64,000 bases of DNA, taken from positions 248,001-312,000 of the forward strand of contig OZ255824.1 in assembly GCA_965277495.1 (NCBI GenBank), written 5' to 3'. Source of the DNA: CAHJXG01 sp965277495. GTDB lineage: Bacteria > Pseudomonadota > Alphaproteobacteria > Acetobacterales > Acetobacteraceae. The position numbers were made by a program, and so were the translations under genes. Position 1 is the first letter of the stretch. Every line of letters starts with the position of its first letter. Of the stretch, positions 8,179-17,498 are shown piece after piece. The notes beneath the pieces are model-generated. The model saw only the letters and a program-made list of their open reading frames with translations, ran no database searches and was not told the origin of the DNA.

Positions 8179-9330
8179 TCAGCTCTCCGGGGTCAGGGGA
8201 ACGGCCAGGCCGTCCCGCAGGATATGGGTGCAGCCCAGCCGCGCCGCCTCGTGTGCGGGATCACGCTGCGTCAGCGCCGGGATGGTCGCGTAACCAACTT
8301 GGCGCAACGCCGCCGCATCCTGGCGCAGCGTGCCCCATGGCAAATAGGCGCGCGGACGGTCGGCACGGGTAGGCAGGGCGCGCAACATGGCATCGGGATA
8401 CAAAGTAAGCCCTGTTGCCGGCTCGGCATCGCCGGACAGATAACGCCCGCCACGGCCAAGCTCCTCATGCCGGCCCGGCGCAAATACCGTCACGCAGACG
8501 CCGGTATGGTAGCGGAAACCGCGGAACTCGATGGGATCGAGCGTGAGCCGGACGTCCGGCGCTTGGTCCAGCACCGCTTGCACGGTTTTCCGCAGCCGCA
8601 CGCACAACGCGGCGGACAAGGGCGGCAGCCGCGCGGCATCCAACATCTCCAAGGCGGGGCCGGCCGGCCCAGCGACTAGGAGCAAGTCGGTCAGCAGCCG
8701 GGCGAACGTGCCGCCATGCTGCGCGACCGCGGCGGCGTCCTTGCGGTCCAGCGCCCGGGTGAGCGCGATGCGGGGAGGGCCAGTGATCCCCGCCTCGTCC
8801 AGCAATGTCGGCGCCAGTTGCGGCAACGTCAGGTCGAAGCTCACGCGGGCCAACCCGACGGCGGCAAGGGCTTCGGCGCCGACCAGCACGATCTCAGCGT
8901 CGGCTTCCGGCTCATCGACGCCGACCAGCTCGATCCCTGCCTGCGCAACCTGGCGGTCCGGCGCGATCTGACTGCCCCGCACCCGCAGGCATTGCCCGGC
9001 ATAGGACAAGCGCAGCGGACGCGGGCTGCCGGCCAGCCGAGTCGCGGCAATGCGCGCGACCTGCGGCGTCATGTCCGCCCGCACCCCCATCATGCGATGC
9101 GTATCCGGGTCCATCACCCGGAACGTTTGGTCCGTCATGGCCGCGCCGGAACCCGCCAGCAGTCCGTCCTCGAACTCGATCAATGGCGGCTTCACGTGCT
9201 GATAGCCATGGGCGGAGAACGTCGCCATCAACGCCGACACCGTCGCCGCCTCGGCCTCGGCCTCGGGCGGCAGCAGGTCGCGCAGGCCGGACGGCAGCAA
9301 CGCCGCGTTCGGGGGTGGGTCTTCGCTCAT
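8179..9330 (-). CDS. hisZ: ATP phosphoribosyltransferase regulatory subunit
   Basis: HisZ is a catalytically inactive class II histidyl-tRNA-synthetase paralogue that binds short-form HisG and gives it histidine feedback control. The N-terminus 'LPSGLRDLLPPEAEAE' and motif-2-like 'VRADMTPQVARIAATRL' are typical, and at 383 residues it lacks the HisRS anticodon-binding domain. hisG is not in the window. It ends flush with the purA start and begins 17 bp after the serA stop, so it belongs to the serC-serA-hisZ-purA operon. Confidence 0.92.
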   Translation of the reverse strand: MSEDPPPNAALLPSGLRDLLPPEAEAEAATVSALMATFSAHGYQHVKPPLIEFEDGLLAGSGAAMTDQTFRVMDPDTHRMMGVRADMTPQVARIAATRLAGSPRPLRLSYAGQCLRVRGSQIAPDRQVAQAGIELVGVDEPEADAEIVLVGAEALAAVGLARVSFDLTLPQLAPTLLDEAGITGPPRIALTRALDRKDAAAVAQHGGTFARLLTDLLLVAGPAGPALEMLDAARLPPLSAALCVRLRKTVQAVLDQAPDVRLTLDPIEFRGFRYHTGVCVTVFAPGRHEELGRGGRYLSGDAEPATGLTLYPDAMLRALPTRADRPRAYLPWGTLRQDAAALRQVGYATIPALTQRDPAHEAARLGCTHILRDGLAVPLTPES

Positions 9331-9347
9331 CGCCCTGCGGCTATAAC

Positions 9348-10937
9348 CTAGAATTGCAACGGCGTCGCCTGCATCACCAGCGGCAATGCGCGCACGGTGG
9401 CCAGAACCGCCTCGGGCACCGGCTCGTCGACACTCACCAGGCAGATCGCGTCCCCCCCGGCGGCGGCGCGTCCGAGATGAAACGTTGCGATATTGATGCC
9501 CGCCTCGGCAAGGGTAGCACCGAAGCGTCCGATGAAGCCGGGGCGGTCCTGATTGGTGACATACAGCATGTAGCGGCCAAAATCGGCCTCGACCTTGATG
9601 CCCTTGATCTCGATCAGCCGGGGCCGGGCGCCGGCAAACAGGGTGCCGGCTACGGAGCGGGACTGCCGGCCGGTCGCGACCGTCACGCGCACCAGGGTCT
9701 GGTATTCGCTGGGCCGGTCATGCACGGTCTCGGCCACGTCCAGGCCGCGTTCGCGGGCGATGACCGACGCGTTCACCATGTTCACGCCCGCCATCAACGG
9801 CGTCAGCAGCCCAGAAAGCAACGCCGCGGTCAGCGGACGATGGTTCAACGGCGCGGCCAGGCCCTCGTACTCGACCGTGACGCTGCGCAGCACGCCCTCC
9901 CCCGCCTGGGTCATCTGCCCGGCGAACAGGCCCAGCAACCGGCATAGCTCCATGTAGGGCTTCAGCCGCGGCGCATCCTCCGCAGACACGGACGCCATGT
10001 TTACCGCATTCGACACGGCGCCGGTCAACAGAAAGTCGCTCATCTGTTCGGCCACCTGCAGCGCGACGTTCTCTTGCGCCTCCGACGTGGCGGCGCCGAG
10101 GTGCGGGGTGCAGACGACGTTGTCCAGGGCAAACAGCGGGCTGCTGGTGGCCGGCTCGGTCTCGAATACATCGAGCGCCGCGCCAGCCACCTGCCCCGTT
10201 CCGAGCGCCTCGGCCAGCGCCGCCTCGTCGATCAGCCCGCCGCGCGCACAGTTCACAATCCGCACGCCGCGCTTGCAGGCCGCCAATGCGTCCCTCGACA
10301 AGATGTTGCGGGTGGCGTCGTTCAGCGGCGTATGCAGGGTGATGACGTCCGCGCGGGCCAGCAAGTCTGGCAGCTCGACTTTCTCGACGCCAAGCGCCAG
10401 CGCCCGTTTTTCCGTCAGGTATGGGTCATAGGCGACGACACGCATGCGCAGGCCGAGCGCACGCTCGGCCACGATCGACCCGATGTTGCCGCAGCCGATC
10501 AGCCCGAGCGTCTTGGCCGTCAGCTCCACGCCCATGAACCGGTTCTTTTCCCACTTGCCCGCCCGGGTGCTGGCCGTCGCCTCGGGAATTTGCCGCGCGA
10601 GGGCGAACATCATGGCGATCGCGTGCTCGGCCGTGGTGATGGCGTTGCCGTTGGGCGTGTTCATCACCGCGACGCCGCGCGCCGTGGCGGACTTCACGTC
10701 CACGTTGTCCACTCCGATGCCGGCCCGTCCCACCACGCGCAGGCGCGGCGCAGCGTCCAGCAATTCGCGCGTCACCTTGGTGGCCGACCGGATCGCCAGG
10801 CCGTCATAGCCGCCGATGATGGCGCGCAGCTCGGCTGGGGAGAGGCCGGGCATCAGGTCGACCTCCAGGCCGCGCGCCCGGAATATGTCGACCGCGGCTG
10901 GCGAGAGCTTGTCGCTGATGAGGACGCGCATCGTCAT
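9348..10937 (-). CDS. serA: D-3-phosphoglycerate dehydrogenase (long, ACT-containing form)
   Basis: SerA oxidises 3-phosphoglycerate with NAD+, the first step of serine synthesis. The 529-residue long form has a substrate domain, a Rossmann NAD-binding motif 'LGLIGCGNIGSIVAERALG' near residue 150, a catalytic Arg/Glu/His set with 'VVCTPHLGAATSEAQENVA', then the intervening domain and a C-terminal ACT domain ('FIGRFGATLAEAGINIATF'). The ATG at 10937 overlaps the serC stop as ATGA, so the pair is translationally coupled; an internal ATG at 10931 is a lesser alternative. Confidence 0.97.
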   Translation of the reverse strand: MTMRVLISDKLSPAAVDIFRARGLEVDLMPGLSPAELRAIIGGYDGLAIRSATKVTRELLDAAPRLRVVGRAGIGVDNVDVKSATARGVAVMNTPNGNAITTAEHAIAMMFALARQIPEATASTRAGKWEKNRFMGVELTAKTLGLIGCGNIGSIVAERALGLRMRVVAYDPYLTEKRALALGVEKVELPDLLARADVITLHTPLNDATRNILSRDALAACKRGVRIVNCARGGLIDEAALAEALGTGQVAGAALDVFETEPATSSPLFALDNVVCTPHLGAATSEAQENVALQVAEQMSDFLLTGAVSNAVNMASVSAEDAPRLKPYMELCRLLGLFAGQMTQAGEGVLRSVTVEYEGLAAPLNHRPLTAALLSGLLTPLMAGVNMVNASVIARERGLDVAETVHDRPSEYQTLVRVTVATGRQSRSVAGTLFAGARPRLIEIKGIKVEADFGRYMLYVTNQDRPGFIGRFGATLAEAGINIATFHLGRAAAGGDAICLVSVDEPVPEAVLATVRALPLVMQATPLQF

Positions 10938-12115
10938 GCCGGCTGCACCTGCGCGTGCGCCCAATCGAGCCAGGGCAGCAATGCCTCGATATCAGCGGTC
11001 TCGACCGTACCGCCGCCCCAAATCCGCAAGCCCGGCGGCGCATCCCGGTATGACGCGATGTCGAATGCCACGCCCTCGTGGTCCAGCATGGACGCCAGGC
11101 GCTTGGCCGCTTTTCCTTGTTGTTCAAGCGGAAGCGCCGTGAACCAAGGCGCTGTGATGCGGAGGCAGATGGAGGTGCAGGACCGTGTCGCCGGGTCGGC
11201 GGCGAGGAAATCCACCCAGGGCGAGCGGGCGGCCCAGGCGGCGACGGCGGCCAGGTTGGCTTCGCTGCGCGCGATCAACGCCGGCAGCCCGCCGATGCTT
11301 TCCGCCCAGCGCAGCCCGTCCAGCGCGTCCTCGACGCAAAGCATGCTGGGGGTGTTGATCGTCTCGCCGCGGAAGATGCCGGCGTTTAGCTTTCCGCCGC
11401 TGGTCAGGCGAAACACCTTCGGCAACGGCCAAGCGGGTTTATAGCTTTCGAGCCGCGCGGACGCCCTCGGGGATAGCGCCAGCATGCCGTGCGCAGCCTC
11501 GCCGCCGAGAACCTTCTGCCAGGACCAGGTGACGACATCGAGCTTTTCGTAGGGCAGCGCCATGGCGAAGGCGGCGGAGGTGGCGTCGCAGATCACCAGC
11601 CCCTCGCGGTCCCGGCGGATCCAGTCGGCATGGGGTAATCGCACGCCGGAGGTGGTGCCATTCCAGGCCAAAACCAGGTCGCGCGCCGGGTCGGCTTGGG
11701 TAAGGTCGGGCAGGCTGCCGTATGGGGCCGACAACACCCGCGCATCGGCCAGCTTTAATTGCTTGACGACATCGGTTGCCCACGCCTCTGAGAAGCTCTC
11801 GAATGCGAGGATGTCGACGCCGCGCGCGCCAAGCATGGACCACATCGCCATCTCGACCGCGCCGGTGTCGGACCCGGGGACGATGCCTAACACCCAGTCT
11901 TTTGGCAGGCCAAGGATGGCGTGCGAGCGATCGATGACCTCAGCGAGCCGAGCTTTTGGCCCAGCCGCGCGATGGCTGCGGCCGAGCAACGCACCGGACA
12001 GCGCGTCGAGCGTCCAGCCGGGGCGCTTGGCGCAGGGGCCGGACGAAAAATTCGGATTTGCCGGGCGCAGTTGCGGTTTGGCTGCCGTGGGTGCGGCTTC
12101 GAGTGTCAGCGCCAT
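10934..12115 (-). CDS. serC: Phosphoserine aminotransferase
   Basis: SerC transfers an amino group from glutamate to 3-phosphohydroxypyruvate using PLP. The 393-residue product belongs to the long alphaproteobacterial/archaeal-type SerC subgroup. It has 'NFSSGPCAKRPGWTL' near the start, 'GIVPGSDTGAVEMAMWSMLG', 'VLAWNGTTSGVR', and the PLP-binding Lys in 'VTWSWQKVLGGEAAHGML'. The ATG at 12115 is preceded by AAGGGAGAG and fits the family N-terminus; the upstream in-frame ATG lies inside the leader. serA follows with an ATGA overlap. Confidence 0.96.
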   Translation of the reverse strand: MALTLEAAPTAAKPQLRPANPNFSSGPCAKRPGWTLDALSGALLGRSHRAAGPKARLAEVIDRSHAILGLPKDWVLGIVPGSDTGAVEMAMWSMLGARGVDILAFESFSEAWATDVVKQLKLADARVLSAPYGSLPDLTQADPARDLVLAWNGTTSGVRLPHADWIRRDREGLVICDATSAAFAMALPYEKLDVVTWSWQKVLGGEAAHGMLALSPRASARLESYKPAWPLPKVFRLTSGGKLNAGIFRGETINTPSMLCVEDALDGLRWAESIGGLPALIARSEANLAAVAAWAARSPWVDFLAADPATRSCTSICLRITAPWFTALPLEQQGKAAKRLASMLDHEGVAFDIASYRDAPPGLRIWGGGTVETADIEALLPWLDWAHAQVQPA

Positions 12116-12175
12116 GTTCGCTCTCCCTTTCAGAAGAGAAGCGTCCCGGTGGGGGGACGTGGCCCGCCGCAAGCC
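12116..12175 (-). promoter_or_regulatory. Candidate serC leader RNA (two hairpins)
   Basis: The 60 bp between thiD and serC can form two successive hairpins in the serC mRNA. The first is a perfect 6-bp stem CGTCCC/GGGACG (12142-12159). The second pairs CTCT with AGAG (12121-12138) around the Shine-Dalgarno. A conserved 'serC' leader motif is known upstream of alphaproteobacterial serC genes; position and shape fit, but I cannot score the consensus here. Sequestration of the ribosome-binding site is inferred. Confidence 0.4.
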
Positions 12176-13012
12176 TTAGCCGCGAGCCCGGCTCCAGGCA
12201 AGCTGGCCGGGATCGACAGTGACGCCGTGCCCGAGCGGCCCATGCCCGGCGCCGAACCCCGGCGCCGCACGAATGGCCGCGTGAACATAGGCAATGCCAC
12301 GCCTGACTGCGTCCAACAGCGGCATGCCCTGCCCAAGCCCCGTTGCGACGGCGCTGGCCAGGGTGCAACCGGTGCCGTGGGTGTGGCGCGTGTCGATACG
12401 CGGGCTGTCGAACGCCTCGACGCCAGCCGCCGTCGCCAGCAGGTCTTGCACCACTGCGCCGGGAAGGTGTCCTCCCTTCAGCAGCACCGCCGCCACACCA
12501 AGATCCAGCAGGGCATGCAGCGCCTGTCGTGCCCCGGCATGATCGGTGATGGCCAATCCGGTCAGCGCCTCCGCTTCCGGGATGTTGGGGGTCAAAAGGG
12601 TGGCGAGGGGCAATAACTCCTGTCGCAACGCGCCGATCGCCGCGGTGTCGAGCAGGCGTGCACCGCCTTTGGCGACCATGACGGGATCGACAACGAGCGG
12701 CACGCTGTCTGCATGTTGCCGCAACGCCGCAGCCACGGCCTGCACCATCCCGGCGCTGCCCAGCATTCCGGTTTTCACGGCGTCAGCCCCGATATCGTCC
12801 AGCACTACGGCCATCTGCAGGCGCACGAAATCGGGCGGAACCGATAAAATTCCATGCACGCCCAGGGTGTTCTGCGCCGTTAGCGCGGTGATCGCCGTCG
12901 TGGCGTATCCGCCCAGCGCCATCACCGTCTTGATGTCGGCCTGGATGCCAGCGCCGCCGCCAGAGTCGGAGCCGGCGACGATAAGGACGCGGCCGCGGGA
13001 AGGGCCAGTCAA
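12176..13012 (-). CDS. thiD: Hydroxymethylpyrimidine/phosphomethylpyrimidine kinase
   Basis: ThiD phosphorylates HMP and HMP-P in thiamine biosynthesis and salvage. The 278-residue ribokinase-fold protein begins with 'GRVLIVAGSDSGGGAGIQADIKT', followed by 'GGYATTAITALTAQNT', the conserved 'VVDPVMVAKGG', and the anion-hole/catalytic 'THGTGCTLASAVATGL'. It overlaps glmM by four bases (ATGA at 13009-13012). No thi-box riboswitch is apparent, in keeping with its place inside a larger operon. Confidence 0.96.
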   Translation of the reverse strand: MTGPSRGRVLIVAGSDSGGGAGIQADIKTVMALGGYATTAITALTAQNTLGVHGILSVPPDFVRLQMAVVLDDIGADAVKTGMLGSAGMVQAVAAALRQHADSVPLVVDPVMVAKGGARLLDTAAIGALRQELLPLATLLTPNIPEAEALTGLAITDHAGARQALHALLDLGVAAVLLKGGHLPGAVVQDLLATAAGVEAFDSPRIDTRHTHGTGCTLASAVATGLGQGMPLLDAVRRGIAYVHAAIRAAPGFGAGHGPLGHGVTVDPGQLAWSRARG

Positions 13013-14370
13013 GCGGGCTCGTGGGCAGCCGCGAGGATCGTGTCGCAGAGCTCGGCCACGATGCGGTCCACCATGGCCTCATCCTCGCCCTCTGCCATCA
13101 CGCGCAGCAACGGCTCGGTCCCACTCATGCGCAGCAACAGCCGACCGGACGTGCCCAATTCAGCCTCTGCCGCCGAGATTGCCGCCAGGACATGGGGATC
13201 CTTCAACGGCGAGCCGCCAACAAAACGCACGTTCTGCAGCCGCTGCGGCAGCGGGTCGAACAGTTTGCAAACTTCGCTCGCGGGACGGCTCTGCTCAACC
13301 AGGACCGCCATGACTTGCAGCGCCGCGACCAAACCGTCGCCGGTGGTCGCATAGTCCGACAAGATCACATGGCCGGACTGCTCGCCGCCAATATTGATGC
13401 CGCCGGCGCGCATGCGTTCCGCGACGTAGCGGTCGCCGACCTGGGTGCGGTGCAGTGCCAGGCCCTCCCCGGCCAAAAAGCGTTCGAGGCCGAGGTTGGA
13501 CATCACCGTCGCCACCACCCCGCCACCGGTCAACCGCCCGGTGCGTCCCCAGTATTGCCCGATCAGGCCAAGGATCTGGTCGCCATCGACGATCTCGCCC
13601 CGCTCGTCGGACAGCAGCAGCCGGTCCGCATCGCCGTCGAGCGCGAGGCCGAGGTCGGCGCCGTGCTCCAGCACCTTCGAGCGCAGGAACGACGGCACCG
13701 TGGAGCCGCAGCCCTTGTTGATATTGAACCCATCAGGTTCCACGCCCACAGGGATGATGGTGGCGCCGAGTTCCCAAAGGACGGTGGGCGCGACGTTGTA
13801 GGCAGCGCCGTTCGCGCAATCCACGACGATCTTGAGCCCGGTGAGCGTGCGGCCACGTGGAAAGGTCGCCTTCGCAGCCTCAATATAACGTCCGCCCGCG
13901 TCGTTCAGCCGGGCGGCGCGCCCAAGCTTCGAGGGCGCCGCCAACTTGGTGGACCGGTCGGCCGCCATAAGCAGCTCGATCTCGAGTTCGGTTTGGTCCG
14001 ACAACTTGAAGCCATCGGGGCCGAACAGCTTGATGCCGTTGTCCTCGAAATGGTTATGCGAGGCCGAGATCATCACGCCCAGGTCGGCGCGCAGGCTCCG
14101 GGTCAGCATGGCGATCGCCGGCGTCGGCAATGGGCCGACCAAGATCACATCCATTCCTGCAGCGATGAACCCCGCCACCAACGCGGGCTCGATCATGTAG
14201 CCGGACAGCCGCGTGTCCTTGCCGATAACGACCTGATGCCGGTGGTTGCCGCGAACGAAGATCAGCCCGGCGGCTTGGCCGACCTGCAGAGCCGTTTCTG
14301 CGGTCATCGGGGCCACGTTGGCCTTGCCGCGGATGCCGTCGGTGCCGAACAGGCGTCTGCTGTTGGTCAT
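13009..14370 (-). CDS. glmM: Phosphoglucosamine mutase
   Basis: GlmM interconverts glucosamine-6-P and glucosamine-1-P on the way to UDP-GlcNAc for peptidoglycan and LPS. The 453-residue protein has the start 'RRLFGTDGIRGKAN', the phosphoserine loop 'VMISASHNHFEDNGIK', the Mg-binding 'LDGDADRLLL', the sugar-binding 'GGEQSGHVILSDYATTGDG' and the phosphate-binding 'RMSGTEPLLRV'. The ATG at 14370 follows GGTGAGAAAG. It sits 31 bp downstream of folP, the usual ftsH-folP-glmM order. Confidence 0.98.
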   Translation of the reverse strand: MTNSRRLFGTDGIRGKANVAPMTAETALQVGQAAGLIFVRGNHRHQVVIGKDTRLSGYMIEPALVAGFIAAGMDVILVGPLPTPAIAMLTRSLRADLGVMISASHNHFEDNGIKLFGPDGFKLSDQTELEIELLMAADRSTKLAAPSKLGRAARLNDAGGRYIEAAKATFPRGRTLTGLKIVVDCANGAAYNVAPTVLWELGATIIPVGVEPDGFNINKGCGSTVPSFLRSKVLEHGADLGLALDGDADRLLLSDERGEIVDGDQILGLIGQYWGRTGRLTGGGVVATVMSNLGLERFLAGEGLALHRTQVGDRYVAERMRAGGINIGGEQSGHVILSDYATTGDGLVAALQVMAVLVEQSRPASEVCKLFDPLPQRLQNVRFVGGSPLKDPHVLAAISAAEAELGTSGRLLLRMSGTEPLLRVMAEGEDEAMVDRIVAELCDTILAAAHEPA

Positions 14371-14401
14371 TTCTTTCTCACCAATTTGCAACGAACCTAG
14401 C

Positions 14402-15421
14402 CTAGTTCGCGAGTGTCCGCCAGACGTGAACCGCCTGGACCGTTGCCGCGACGTCATGCACCCGCAGGATGCTGGCACCCTGTTTTAAAGCGAACAACGC
14501 GGCGGCCAAGGATCCACCCATCCGTTGCTTCGGACCGGCAGCCCCGCCGAGCGTGCCGATGAAGCTTTTTCGAGAAACCCCGACCATCACACGGCAACCC
14601 AAACCCAGCAATGCCGGTAAACGTTGCAGTAACTCAATATTCTGTCCCGCGGTTTTCGCAAAGCCGATGCCGGGATCGACGACGATGTTGGCTCGGTCGA
14701 CGCCGGCGGCCTCCGCTGCGGCGATCCTGCTGGCGAGTTCCGCCACAACTTCGGATGCGATGTCATCGTATGCCGCAAACTTTTGCATGGTGGCCGGCGT
14801 GCCCCGCATGTGCATCAACACGACCGGGCACTTGCGCTCGGCAGCCAGCCGCGCCGCATTGGGATCATGCGCGAGGGCGGATACATCATTGACGATCGTA
14901 GCGCCGTTATCCAGCGCTGCCGCCATGGTGCCGGCGTTGCGGGTATCGATAGAGATCATCGCGCCCTGCCCCGCAAGCGCCGCGACGACAGGCAGAACGC
15001 GCCGCTGTTCCTCCTCGGGCGCAACGGGCATTGCGCCGGGCCGGGTCGACTCTCCGCCGATGTCGAGGATCGCAGCGCCTTCGGCAATCATACGCCGCCC
15101 GGCCTGGATGGCATCGTCGACCGCTAGCGCGTCGCCACCGTCGCTGAAGCTGTCGGGCGTGACGTTCAGGATGCCCATTATGAGCGGCCACTCATCGAAT
15201 CCGGCCCAGGGCGGCGGGGCAGCCACCAGGTGAGCGATCGGCCAATCCGCTGGGAGAGACGAGACTGGACTTAAAAGGCCGCCACGCTGCAACAGCATAA
15301 AAGCGGCAGGGCCGCCTGCTAATGGAAGTGCAATGCCCGAAGCAACCGCCGTATTCGCTGTCCGACCGTGCAGCAAGCCGATTGGTTCTAATACGCCCAT
15401 CATGAAAAGGGCCGGCATCAC
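14402..15421 (-). CDS. folP: Dihydropteroate synthase
   Basis: FolP condenses pABA with dihydropterin pyrophosphate in folate synthesis and is the sulfonamide target. After a ~75-residue N-terminal extension come 'IMGILNVTPDSFSDGG', 'ILDIGGESTRPGA', 'ISIDTRNAGT', 'VLMHMRGTPATMQ', 'VVDPGIGFAKT', 'VMVGVSRKSFIG' and 'ILRVHDVAAT', covering every DHPS consensus block. The start is uncertain: a GTG (15421) directly precedes an ATG (15418), with AGGTG just upstream. The N-terminal extension lacks the core motifs and appears characteristic of some alphaproteobacterial DHPS proteins (from memory). Confidence 0.95.
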   Translation of the reverse strand: MMPALFMMGVLEPIGLLHGRTANTAVASGIALPLAGGPAAFMLLQRGGLLSPVSSLPADWPIAHLVAAPPPWAGFDEWPLIMGILNVTPDSFSDGGDALAVDDAIQAGRRMIAEGAAILDIGGESTRPGAMPVAPEEEQRRVLPVVAALAGQGAMISIDTRNAGTMAAALDNGATIVNDVSALAHDPNAARLAAERKCPVVLMHMRGTPATMQKFAAYDDIASEVVAELASRIAAAEAAGVDRANIVVDPGIGFAKTAGQNIELLQRLPALLGLGCRVMVGVSRKSFIGTLGGAAGPKQRMGGSLAAALFALKQGASILRVHDVAATVQAVHVWRTLAN

Positions 15422-15454
15422 CTGGTGACACCGGCCATCGATTTCTGCTGTGGG

Positions 15455-17380
15455 CTAACCGGGCTGCGGCGCGGGGCCAAGCCCGCCGGTGGGCGGCGGC
15501 GCAGCCGGGCGGCCAGCCGATGGAACCGACGCGCGCCGATTTTCGGCTGCCGGCTCGTCCACGACCTTTTTGATCACCGGCTCACCCCGCAGCACGGTCC
15601 GGATATCCTCGCCGGACAGGGTCTCATATTCCAGGAGGCCACGCGCCAAACGATGCAACTCCTCCAACCGCTCGGTAAGCAAGCGTTTGGCGCTGCTGTA
15701 GGCATTATCGATGATCGACTTGATCTCGCCATCGATCTCACGCGCGGTCACCTCAGACACGTTCTTGTTCTGCGTCACCGAGTGGCCCAGGAACACCTCC
15801 TGGCTGTTATCGCCATAGGCAATCATGCCGAGCTTATCGCTCATGCCCCATTCGGTGACCATCACGCGGGCGATGTTGGTCGCCTGCTTGATGTCGCCGG
15901 CGGCGCCGTTCGACACCTTATCAGGACCAAACACCAGTTCCTCTGCGACACGGCCCCCCATCGCCATCTTCATGCGGGCAAGCAAGCGCGCCTTGCTTTC
16001 GGACAAACGATCGCCTTCGGGCAGGCTCATGACCAACCCTAGCGCACGCCCGCGCGGAATGATCGTCGCCTTGTGCACCGGGTCGCACTCCGGGTCGTTG
16101 ATGGCGCAAAGGGCGTGGCCGGCCTCGTGATAGGCGGTCATGCGCTTCTCGTCCTCGCTCATGACCAGCGACCGGCGTTCGGCACCCATCATAACCTTGT
16201 CCTTGGCGTGCTCGAACTCGGCCATCGCAACCACGCGCTTGCCCAGCCGCGCCGCCAGCAAAGCCGCTTCGTTCACAAGGTTGGCGAGATCCGCGCCGGA
16301 GAAGCCCGGCGTGCCGCGCGCAATCACCTTCGGGTCCACATCGCTCGCCAGCGGCACCTTACGCATGTGCACGCGGAGAATTTTCTCACGGCCGTTCACG
16401 TCGGGATTCGGCACGACCACCTGGCGGTCGAAGCGGCCTGGGCGCAGTAGCGCGGGGTCGAGCACGTCCGGGCGGTTGGTCGCCGCGATCAGGATGACGC
16501 CTTCGTTGCTCTCGAACCCATCCATCTCCACGAGCATCTGGTTCAGCGTCTGCTCGCGCTCGTCGTTGCCGCCGCCCAAACCTGCGCCGCGATGCCGGCC
16601 GACTGCGTCGATCTCGTCAATGAAGATGATGCACGGCGCATTCTTCTTGCCCTGTTCGAACATGTCGCGCACCCGGCTCGCGCCGACACCTACGAACATC
16701 TCGACGAAGTCGGAACCTGAAATGGTGAAGAATGGCACGTTCGCTTCGCCGGCGATGGCGCGGGCCAGCAAAGTCTTACCCGTGCCCGGCGGACCAACCA
16801 GCAGCACGCCCTTAGGAATCTTGCCGCCCAGCCGCTGGAACTTCTGCGGATCCTTTAGGAACTCGACGATCTCCTGCAGCTCGGACTTTGCCTCGTCGAT
16901 GCCGGCCACGTCCTCAAACGTCACCCGGCCCTGCTTCTCGGTCAGCAGCCGAGCGCGCGACTTGCCGAAGCCCATGGCCCGGCCGCCGCCCGACTGCATT
17001 TGACGCATGAAGAACACCCAGACGCCGATCAGCAACAGCATGGGGAACCAGCTCAGCAGATAGTGCAGCAGCGGATTGTCGCTTTCCTCGGGCTTCGCGA
17101 TCACGCGCACGCCTTTGTCGGTAAGGCGGCTGACCAGCGCCGGGTCCTCGGGCGTATAGGTCTGGAACGTGCGCCCATCCGTCAATTGGCCCGAAACCGT
17201 GCGGCCCTGGATCAGCACATCCCGCACCCGGCCACCGTTCACGTCGCCAATGAAGTCAGAATAGGCGACTTGCGTTGCAGCGCGCTGCGTATTGCCGGGC
17301 TGAAACAGGTTGAACAGCACTACGAGCAGCAGGGCGATTATGACCCAGAGCGCTAGATTGCGGCCGAAATTGCTCATCAT
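15455..17380 (-). CDS. ftsH: ATP-dependent zinc metalloprotease FtsH
   Basis: FtsH is the membrane AAA+ protease that degrades misfolded membrane proteins, RpoH and LpxC-type targets. It is 641 residues long. Transmembrane helices lie at ~9-26 and ~107-125 with a periplasmic loop between. Walker A GPPGTGKT is at 196-203, Walker B 'IIFIDEIDAVG' near 251-261, the SRH region 'LLRPGRFDRQ' at 311-320, and the zinc site HEAGH at 418-422. The 118-bp gap upstream, before tilS, contains a TATATT element and may carry a separate promoter, which would be expected for a heat-shock gene. The C-terminal tail is Pro/Ala/Gly-rich. Confidence 0.98.
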   Translation of the reverse strand: MMSNFGRNLALWVIIALLLVVLFNLFQPGNTQRAATQVAYSDFIGDVNGGRVRDVLIQGRTVSGQLTDGRTFQTYTPEDPALVSRLTDKGVRVIAKPEESDNPLLHYLLSWFPMLLLIGVWVFFMRQMQSGGGRAMGFGKSRARLLTEKQGRVTFEDVAGIDEAKSELQEIVEFLKDPQKFQRLGGKIPKGVLLVGPPGTGKTLLARAIAGEANVPFFTISGSDFVEMFVGVGASRVRDMFEQGKKNAPCIIFIDEIDAVGRHRGAGLGGGNDEREQTLNQMLVEMDGFESNEGVILIAATNRPDVLDPALLRPGRFDRQVVVPNPDVNGREKILRVHMRKVPLASDVDPKVIARGTPGFSGADLANLVNEAALLAARLGKRVVAMAEFEHAKDKVMMGAERRSLVMSEDEKRMTAYHEAGHALCAINDPECDPVHKATIIPRGRALGLVMSLPEGDRLSESKARLLARMKMAMGGRVAEELVFGPDKVSNGAAGDIKQATNIARVMVTEWGMSDKLGMIAYGDNSQEVFLGHSVTQNKNVSEVTAREIDGEIKSIIDNAYSSAKRLLTERLEELHRLARGLLEYETLSGEDIRTVLRGEPVIKKVVDEPAAENRRASVPSAGRPAAPPPTGGLGPAPQPG

Positions 17381-17498
17381 TTGATCCTGGCGGTCCAGTC
17401 ATCTCACCCGGGGCTGGGCGCAATCGGAGCGGTCCCGGTCGTTTGTTCCCAACCCAATATAGGCTGGCGCCTCTTAAGATATCCTCAACATAGGGAGC

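Noticed and set aside
7003..8679. 558-codon plus-strand open frame over purA/hisZ
   Set aside because: Antisense shadow of two well-supported genes with no recognisable motif.
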